Source: Motacilla alba alba
Lineage: Eukaryota > Chordata > Aves > Passeriformes > Motacillidae
DNA: 64,000 bases
Direction: 5' to 3'
NCBI RefSeq assembly: GCF_015832195.1
Contig: NC_052027.1
Span: forward strand, 14,504,149 to 14,568,148
The first letter of the stretch is position 1, and each line of letters starts with the position of its first letter. Made by a program: the position numbers and the translations under genes. Positions 59,901-64,000 of the stretch are shown here, piece after piece. Under the pieces are notes generated by a model that was not told where the DNA came from, did not search any database, and saw nothing but the letters and a program-made list of their open reading frames with translations.

Positions 59901-62900
59901 GCTAAGTCAGAGCTATTTCTCCTGGCCTTCATGGTGAGATGGACACACATTTCCAGAGGGAGTGTCCTCCCCTCCTAGGATAGCTAAGGAAATTTCTCTA
60001 AGTCACCCTTTGCAGATGCCTATATCCCCCCATTGTCTGAAGGACAACCAAGGGTACCCAGCTCATGGGCAGATGCCTGGCTTTGAAACGTCTTAAGTGA
60101 GGTTGTTAGAATTTCACTTCAGGACAGGCAGCACCTTCCAATGCCTATGTACAGGTACAGGTTCCCAGGAGACATATTTCCATAGAGCAGAACGTGAACA
60201 TTCCTCCAGACCTCAGAACACCTCCAACTCCCACGACATAGCTTCCCAAAGGTGGGCAAAGCCACTCGTGTGCTTGCTGCGCCTACCCGTGCAATGTTCT
60301 CAAAGCACTTGTGGAGGTGAGGTTGTACAGCAGTGGGGTCTTTTGTCTGGGACAGGATTTCCAGCAGCTCATCATCTGAAAGGAAGTAGAACCTACAAAC
60401 ACAGAGAGAAGCATGAGGAGAGGCTCTATTTACTGCAGCAGCAAGAGCTAAGTGCCGGCATGATGGGGAACAAGCCTTTTGCTAAAGACACTGTTTCTGA
60501 CTGCTCACTGATCTCCTTGTATTTGTGTAGATGAGTAGCCACCATCCAGCCCTCTCCCTTTCTGTAGAGACAGACTTCTCCCTCTGCAGAAGTCAGTTAT
60601 TTCCAAGCAAAGAGGGTTTATATGAGTATCAAAGAATAGAAGTCTTCCTTCAGGGAACAAGAGACAAAGTTACTTGGAGGTTTTCATTTTACCCCACCTT
60701 TTCTACATAAATCCTGAGGCACAGATATTCAACAATGCTACCAGACTGCCCTTAACTCACCACACTTGTGTGTGCCTGTTTTCTCCCCATGAGATGGCAG
60801 CATTGAAAGGCACAGCTTTGCTTATGTTTGCAGGCCATGAATAAATCCTAAGCTTAGGTGGTTTTGCCCTTTCTTGGCAGAATGAGCTGCAGTGAGCCTC
60901 TCCTTTCATATTTTCTGAAAGAGGGAGTGCAATCTAGCCCAGTGAAATTTGGGGTTACCTGGGAAAAGCTGCTCTCTTTGTCTCCAGATATTCACTCAGC
61001 CCTTTCTGCACAAGTTCAAGCTCTTCGTTGCACTTTTGCAGCATCTTCAGTAGCTCTGGATCAGGGCACAAAGAAATCACCTACAACAGAATGTGTAACA
61101 GAGGAAGCATCAGTATTCTGAGCATGTGTGAGATAAGGCAGTGGAGACAATTGGGTTGCCCAGTGATCTTACTGATGGGATTTAAATGACTCATTCACAG
61201 GAATTCTCAGGGATCTGGAGAGGTGTAAGCTTTGCGGGTAAGGAGGGTAAACAGCCCTTATGGAGACAAGCATTTCTGGCTTCCCCTAAATACCAACATT
61301 TGTAATATGGAATACAAGCAGTGAAGGAGTCCTGGGAAATGGAGACTGGAGAACCGAAGACAGCAGAGCACTGCCACGAGGACACAAAAACAGACAAAAA
61401 CAATGGTTCTAAAAAACTTAGAGAATCAGTCTTGAGGAGGAATTGAAGGAGTTACCTTGTGGATTACAACCACTGCAGGTTACAAGAGTCATTAAGAGGC
61501 AGGGAGTCTGTGTGTTGAGGAGGAGGAACCTGGTGGGGTGGAGACTTTGGTGGAAGGCACTACAGGGAATGGCTCTATCCATTCCGGCACCAGAAAAAAA
61601 GGCCAAGTTCCAAGAGAAGAGACCCAGCACAATGCCCTGGGCAAGGCTACACAGTCAATACAGTGCTGCTCGTGTCCAAAACATTATGAAAACAATGAGT
61701 CAAAGACACAGTCCTTGTGTGAGCACAGCTCCAAGGTGTTTTGACCTGCACTGGCTTTCATCAAGGCGCATACCTCAGGGTTTGCATTAGCATTCTTCAT
61801 GACAAGCCTCCAGTTCTTATCCACAGTCTTGTAGCGCTGGCTTTCCACGGGGAGCTGTCTTTTGATGTCCTCTGAGCTAAAGATTGGCTCCAAGTAGAGC
61901 CAAGAGCGCTGACAGTTCAGCCACTCCTCTAGGACATCCTAGTGGGGAGCAAGAAAAGCATATCAGGACACCATGCTATGAATCTGTTCAACAAAACCAT
62001 TCAAACTGTGCACCATAATATGTTTAAAAAAAAACAAGAAAGAAAGAAAAAAAAGAGGTGATGCAGCACTTACACCTTCCGTACTTCTAAAATCTATCTA
62101 CAGGGTCAGGAACTGGAATTTCCTTTCCAAATAATTAACAACTTCCTAGCACTCCCTTTCCAAAAGTTTTGGAACTTTTCTCCTGCAGCATTGCTATTTT
62201 GCTGTCAGAGTCCTGCTGGGTGCTGGTTTGATGAGCAAGTGCTGGCACAGTCTGGCAGATCCTGCTTAAAAAGTAGTCTCCCATGTGCTCTCCTACGCTG
62301 AGATGTGGAAGACTAGCATGGATTTCACAGGGTCTGTAAGAATCTGTAAGGTTCACTTAGCACAATATGATTAGAGAGACCAGGAACCTTACTCACAGCA
62401 ATAGGCAAGCTCTGGCCCCACTAAAACATGTTGCAATAGGCAGCAAAAGGGCTGCATTCCTAGAGTCAGAGGGCTTTCACAGGCCCTATTCTTCCCTAAA
62501 GACTGACAGTCTCTTGCTAACTGCCCTCCCAGTTCCCAGCAGCAACTGCACAGCGTCCACGTCCAGGCACGGCAGCACAGCCCAGTTGCCTGCCTCCACC
62601 ACACTTGTGTGGGTAAAAACCAGTACCTGTGTCATCTTCAGCTTAGTTTCCCACAAGTTCATCCTTTCCTCAAAAGGTTTCTTGAAGGGTGAGAAAGACA
62701 TGCTCTGAACCAGGACAATATGATCATCTAGGAGCTGAGAAATGTCATCGGTGCTTTTCAGAATATAGGTATTGGTGTTTTTGTAAAGCACCACAATGAA
62801 TGAAACAGATTTCCATTCAGCCTCTATCTTGTTGAGTGCCTGGAACAGAGGGACAAGCAATTTAATTTTCAGATACAACCTCTGCAAATGGTTATCCCAG

Positions 62901-64000
62901 CTTCCACAACTCACTTAATGCCACTCTCTAGAAAATGACAGATTTTCGCTCCTGGAATCCACTGGAAACTGCAGCTCTGTATTTTATGCATGACACAATC
63001 AGCAACAGCACATTTCCTCTGCATTGCCCACAGGTTCAACACCTCTACACCAGTGCTGAAACAAACATCTTGAGGGGAAAAAAAAGCAATTTCACCTCCA
63101 GGCCTGTTTATGCTCTAGACTCACAGAGGCTGCCAGCAAAGGGCTTATTAATGACTATGATTAATGACAGCTTTGACAAAAGGGGAACTATCCATTGGGA
63201 ACCTGCCTGAGATTTCAGAGAACAAGAGCTGCCAGAAGGTCAAGACCATCTTAGATCACATCTGAACTGATGAACTGAAGCTGAAAGACTATTTAATCTA
63301 TGAATCTCCAGAGCTAGAAAGGTTTCCCTGCACTTTTACTGGTTTAAAGGATTTGCTATCTCTGTTTCCAGTCACAACTAATCCTTCTGACATAACATTT
63401 GAATGGCAGAGTGCAGACAATCAATTTATTTTAACTTAACCAGTCACTAATCCCACAGTGATGAGTGAGACCCTAGCAGTGTATCAACATAACCATAAGG
63501 CAGTGCTGTTAATGCCACAACTGAAATTCTGCACAAGACAGAATAAGTTCTTCTATGTGTGGAAGTTGTGCGGTCATCACTCCCTTCTGTAAGGACAGCA
63601 ACCTTTTGACTTGTGCTGCAGAATGTGTCTAACACTCTGGGACAACAGGAACATCACCCAAGGCAATGACTGCCTGCTCAACAGAAACCTATTTGAGAAG
63701 CAAGCAGAGACACAACAAGTCCTCTCTCCTCACATTTTCAATGGCGTATTCCTTGCTGGCTGTCTCAGCTACTTTGAGAACACTCTCCATGTGGTCCTGC
63801 AGGTTCAGTTCCAAGCAGTGACCAAATGTCATGCTGGGCTCCAGCGTGACATCGGCCTTGACCTGCTCTGACAGCATCTCCCAGTGCCGACTCCTCATGC
63901 CAGGGTTGCGCAGCCCTTGGATTAAGGGCACGTACTGCTTGAAATCAGTCATCTTGTCTCGAAAGTCCATGGCCACACTCTGGCAGTCTTTCAGGGAGAA
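17498..64000 (-). CDS. DNAH1: DNAH1 axonemal dynein heavy chain 1, 3' three quarters
   Basis: Inner-arm dynein motor of cilia and sperm flagella. The 5' end lies beyond the right edge. Sixty exons in transcript order (E1-E60): 63734-64000 (partial), 62627-62839, 61774-61938, 60959-61080, 60287-60392, 58987-59166, 57941-58081, 57158-57321, 56661-56774, 55882-56070, 54759-54864, 53570-53683, 53090-53239, 52500-52586, 52208-52394, 52003-52094, 51368-51522, 49609-49786, 49299-49493, 48516-48635, 47735-47893, 47348-47452, 46047-46187, 45384-45544, 44549-44706, 44243-44416, 43829-43867, 42567-42745, 40543-40773, 39005-39201, 38484-38619, 37130-37338, 36192-36363, 35619-35810, 34974-35084, 33750-33935, 28826-29017, 28199-28366, 27734-27925, 27183-27314, 26842-26967, 26289-26408, 25338-25487, 24780-24940, 24437-24662, 24155-24350, 23805-23956, 23131-23327, 22590-22734, 21995-22153, 21425-21556, 21068-21238, 20469-20648, 20215-20391, 19865-20035, 19535-19665, 19039-19183, 18581-18787, 17977-18211, 17498-17619. 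Phases join to 3,193 residues (human protein about 4,265), ending ALICALDF. All four P-loops are present. Paralogue choice rests on the match to DNAH1 wording and on BAP1 synteny. Confidence 0.97.
24155..26967 (-). CDS. DNAH1: DNAH1 AAA5 module, exons E41-E46
   Basis: Carries the AAA5 region: [21 protein letters not shown] across E41/E42, then [20 protein letters not shown] and [16 protein letters not shown] (E43), [20 protein letters not shown] (E44), [20 protein letters not shown] (E45) and [20 protein letters not shown] (E46). E41 ends CAG and uses GCAAGT as donor instead of GT. The 0.85-kb intron 25488-26288 shows nothing else. Confidence 0.94.
27183..35810 (-). CDS. DNAH1: DNAH1 stalk and microtubule-binding domain, exons E34-E40
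   Basis: E34-E36 encode the rising stalk coiled coil ([20 protein letters not shown], then [20 protein letters not shown]). E37 begins [20 protein letters not shown]38 covers the microtubule-binding tip ([18 protein letters not shown]), and E39 the descending coil rich in Glu/Lys ([20 protein letters not shown]). E36 and E37 join as TEV-RALQ. The 4.7-kb intron between them (29018-33749) is by far the largest in this gene portion and contains the nested + strand HAUS3-like gene. Confidence 0.95.
29018..29493 (+). promoter_or_regulatory. Presumed 5' region of the nested HAUS3-like gene
   Basis: Sequence between the DNAH1 E37 boundary and the likely acceptor TTCTTCCCTTCTAG (ending 29493) of the first coding exon. 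That strong acceptor implies a non-coding 5' exon somewhere here or earlier in the intron, but I cannot place it. An open frame continues upstream to 29223 without a stop, so a longer N-terminus is possible. There is no CpG island or TATA box to mark the promoter. Confidence 0.35.
29511..32840 (+). CDS. HAUS3-like augmin subunit, nested antisense in DNAH1
   Basis: Four coding exons: 29511-30722, 30872-31311, 31960-32179 and 32589-32840. All have GT donors and AG acceptors, and phases 0, 2, 0 close to 707 residues. Homology to HAUS3 (about 603 aa in human), the subunit pairing with HAUS1/4/5 in augmin, which nucleates branching microtubules: [20 protein letters not shown] and [19 protein letters not shown] near the N-terminus, [12 protein letters not shown] in mid-protein, [19 protein letters not shown] across exons 2/3, and [19 protein letters not shown] near the end. 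The rest is Leu/Glu/Gln-rich coiled coil. Residues about 240-355 form a charged insertion with no HAUS3 counterpart I recognise. The start at 29511 was chosen because it follows a good splice acceptor and precedes the homology; 29223 or 29574 are alternatives. No stop or frameshift. Whether it replaces or joins canonical HAUS3 is unknown. Confidence 0.86.
32841..33210 (+). other. 3' UTR of the HAUS3-like gene
   Basis: About 0.35 kb from the TAG to AATAAA at 33185-33190, then a GT-rich context (GGTCTGTTACTC). It ends about 540 bp before the DNAH1 E36 boundary, so the whole transcript fits inside one DNAH1 intron. Confidence 0.65.
33185..33190 (+). terminator. Poly(A) signal of the HAUS3-like gene
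   Basis: Canonical AATAAA 345 bases after the stop codon. Together with the open frame and splice sites it supports a functional transcription unit rather than a relic. Confidence 0.65.
36192..39201 (-). CDS. DNAH1: DNAH1 AAA4 module, exons E30-E33
   Basis: E30 carries the fourth P-loop as GVGGSGRQS (about residues 1514-1522), with Arg where a canonical Walker A has Lys. Mammalian DNAH1 shows the same Arg, so this is family-specific. E31 has [18 protein letters not shown]32 has [18 protein letters not shown] and [12 protein letters not shown], and E33 has [20 protein letters not shown]. The E30 acceptor was chosen at the distal AG (after 39201) because it has the better pyrimidine tract and gives [13 protein letters not shown]. 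Introns of 1.1-1.3 kb on either side show nothing. Confidence 0.93.
37339..38483 (-). other. DNAH1 intron, nothing recognised
   Basis: A 1.1-kb intron between E31 and E32. It has short chance frames only and no repeat, RNA or conserved coding stretch on either strand. Confidence 0.55.
39202..40542 (-). other. DNAH1 intron, nothing recognised
   Basis: A 1.3-kb intron between E29 and E30. It has only chance frames; the right half is AT-richer. No repeat family was recognised. Confidence 0.55.
40543..47893 (-). CDS. DNAH1: DNAH1 AAA3 module, exons E21-E29
   Basis: E21 reads [18 protein letters not shown]24 holds the AAA3 P-loop GPTGTGKT (about residues 1155-1162) and [21 protein letters not shown]25 has [20 protein letters not shown], and E26 has [19 protein letters not shown]27 is a 39-nt micro-exon. 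E28 has [20 protein letters not shown], and E29 has [19 protein letters not shown]24 has a GC donor. A truncated CR1 sits in the intron between E28 and E29. Confidence 0.94.
41515..42522 (+). mobile_element. CR1 LINE, 5'-truncated, in DNAH1 intron
   Basis: A 1-kb sense-orientation CR1 element in the E28-E29 intron, antisense to DNAH1. Its left part translates as degenerate reverse transcriptase: [18 protein letters not shown], then after an in-frame stop KFADDTGLG, including the catalytic FADD. The right part has the standard CR1 3' sequence (CTGGGCCCTCAGTTTGGGA, CACATCCAGAGGAGGC, CAGCCTGGAGAAAAGGAGAC, GTCTCTTCCAACCTGGTG), ending in two and a half ATTCTGTG-type repeats at 42499-42520. It is truncated and inactive. 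The left edge is approximate. Confidence 0.93.
42746..43828 (-). other. DNAH1 intron between E27 and E28, nothing recognised
   Basis: A 1.1-kb intron on the E28 side of the micro-exon; the other side, 43868-44242, is 0.4 kb. No repeats or further exons were identified. Confidence 0.5.
43829..43867 (-). CDS. DNAH1: DNAH1 39-nt micro-exon E27
   Basis: On the - strand a pyrimidine tract ending in TTTAG is followed by 39 bases and a strong donor GTAAGTAAG. Spliced between E26 (ends in one base, G) and E28 (starts CG), it adds 13 codons. The joined product reads [22 protein letters not shown], which restores the DGLLGEKSYR...VPGA segment of mammalian DNAH1. Without it the protein would be 13 residues short but still in frame. 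The match to the family makes the exon call strong despite its size. Confidence 0.9.
46188..47347 (-). other. DNAH1 intron, nothing recognised
   Basis: A 1.2-kb intron between E22 and E23 with only chance frames. Confidence 0.5.
48516..52586 (-). CDS. DNAH1: DNAH1 AAA1-AAA2 module, exons E14-E20
   Basis: E14 begins [14 protein letters not shown], the end of AAA1. E16, only 92 nt, carries the second P-loop GPTGSGKT (about residues 791-798). E18 and E19 hold [20 protein letters not shown] and [17 protein letters not shown], the conserved AAA2 Walker B/sensor region. E20 closes the module. The 1.6-kb intron 49787-51367 contains only chance frames. Confidence 0.94.
49787..51367 (-). other. DNAH1 intron, nothing recognised
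   Basis: A 1.6-kb intron between E17 and E18. It has an AT-rich centre (about 50340-50600) and no coding or repeat signal I can name. Confidence 0.5.
52926..52951. repeat. (GAAA)n microsatellite
   Basis: About six GAAA units in the DNAH1 intron between E13 and E14. Confidence 0.9.
53090..56774 (-). CDS. DNAH1: DNAH1 AAA1 motor module, exons E9-E13
   Basis: AAA1 is the main ATP hydrolysis site of dyneins. E10 carries the Walker A loop [18 protein letters not shown] (about residues 510-527). E11 carries [20 protein letters not shown] with the Walker B Asp-Glu. E12 has the [19 protein letters not shown] sensor/arginine-finger region, and E13 has [21 protein letters not shown]10 ends AG and E11 begins C, giving [13 protein letters not shown] across the splice. 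All key residues are present, so the motor should be active. Confidence 0.96.
53481..53514. repeat. Perfect inverted repeat, 14-bp arms
   Basis: TGTCATGGACACAC (53481-53494) and its exact reverse complement (53501-53514) flank a 6-nt loop TGGTGG. It lies 55-89 bases beyond the E12 donor, in the intron between E12 and E13, and would form a stable hairpin in pre-mRNA. Confidence 0.9.
53684..54758 (-). other. DNAH1 intron, nothing recognised
   Basis: A 1.1-kb intron between E11 and E12. The neighbouring introns 54865-55881 and 56071-56660 are equally empty apart from a T-run near 55700. Confidence 0.5.
57158..64000 (-). CDS. DNAH1: DNAH1 tail end and linker, exons E1-E8
   Basis: These eight exons encode about residues 1-452 of the visible protein, the linker that swings across the AAA ring. 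Recognisable family stretches are [13 protein letters not shown] and [19 protein letters not shown] (E1), [18 protein letters not shown] (E3), [20 protein letters not shown] (E4/E5), [17 protein letters not shown] (E5) and [17 protein letters not shown] (E7). E1 stays open to the window edge at TTC 63998-64000, so its acceptor is not visible. Introns of 0.6-1.1 kb separate the exons; apart from a TTTA repeat and a TAGAA-rich tract they show nothing. Confidence 0.93.
58134..58174. repeat. (TTTA)n microsatellite
   Basis: About ten ATTT/TTTA units, one interrupted, in the DNAH1 intron between E6 and E7. Confidence 0.92.
58848..58895. repeat. Degenerate TAGAA-rich tract
   Basis: Repeats of ATAGAATAGC-like units next to DNAH1 E6. 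Such tracts often border avian CR1 ends, but no CR1 body is recognisable here, so it is listed only as a simple repeat. Confidence 0.6.
59167..60286 (-). other. DNAH1 intron, nothing recognised
   Basis: A 1.1-kb intron between E5 and E6. It has a short local duplication near 59195-59230 (TTATATGAGTGGAGGATTTC twice) and is otherwise featureless. Confidence 0.55.
62020..62056. repeat. A-rich/GAAA simple repeat
   Basis: A-run with interspersed GAAAG units in the DNAH1 intron between E2 and E3. Confidence 0.8.

Overview
This is a vertebrate nuclear window, almost certainly from a bird. It has compact intron-rich genes, several CR1-type LINE fragments (including the 3' end built from a repeated ATTCTGTG-like motif), and the SEMA3G - BAP1 - DNAH1 neighbourhood known from human 3p21.1 in the same relative orientation. 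The species cannot be fixed from the sequence alone.

Layout, left to right: (1) 1-1019, the last three coding exons of a class 3 semaphorin, best matched to SEMA3G, on the + strand. (2) 1020-5433, 4.4 kb without a recognisable gene, holding a 46-bp minisatellite, two trinucleotide microsatellites, an antisense CR1 fragment, a possible LTR-like stretch and a GC-rich minisatellite that runs into the BAP1 CpG-island promoter. (3) 5434-17215, a complete BAP1 gene on the + strand: 17 coding exons, 717 predicted residues, intact catalytic residues, and a 1.3-kb 3' UTR with AATAAA. (4) 17345-64000, the 3' three quarters of DNAH1 (axonemal inner-arm dynein heavy chain) on the - strand. I placed 60 exons, which join without a frame break into about 3,193 residues ending in the family's C-terminus. 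BAP1 and DNAH1 converge tail to tail with roughly 130 bp between their polyadenylation sites.

The main discovery is inside DNAH1. One 4.7-kb intron (29018-33749), which separates stalk exons, contains a whole second gene on the opposite strand. It has four coding exons with clean GT-AG introns, an open frame of about 707 residues and its own AATAAA. The protein matches HAUS3, the augmin complex subunit, at the N-terminus, in the middle and at the C-terminus, but carries an extra charged insertion. It looks like an intact, spliced HAUS3 paralogue nested antisense in an axonemal dynein gene.

Other points: a 39-nt micro-exon in DNAH1 that restores a conserved segment; three GC-AG introns among 59 in the same gene; no PHF7 between SEMA3G and BAP1, where mammals have it; a palindromic cAMP-response element 85 bp before the BAP1 start; and a perfect 14-bp hairpin in a DNAH1 intron. 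All exon boundaries were placed by eye from splice signals, reading frame and family knowledge, so single-base errors are possible.
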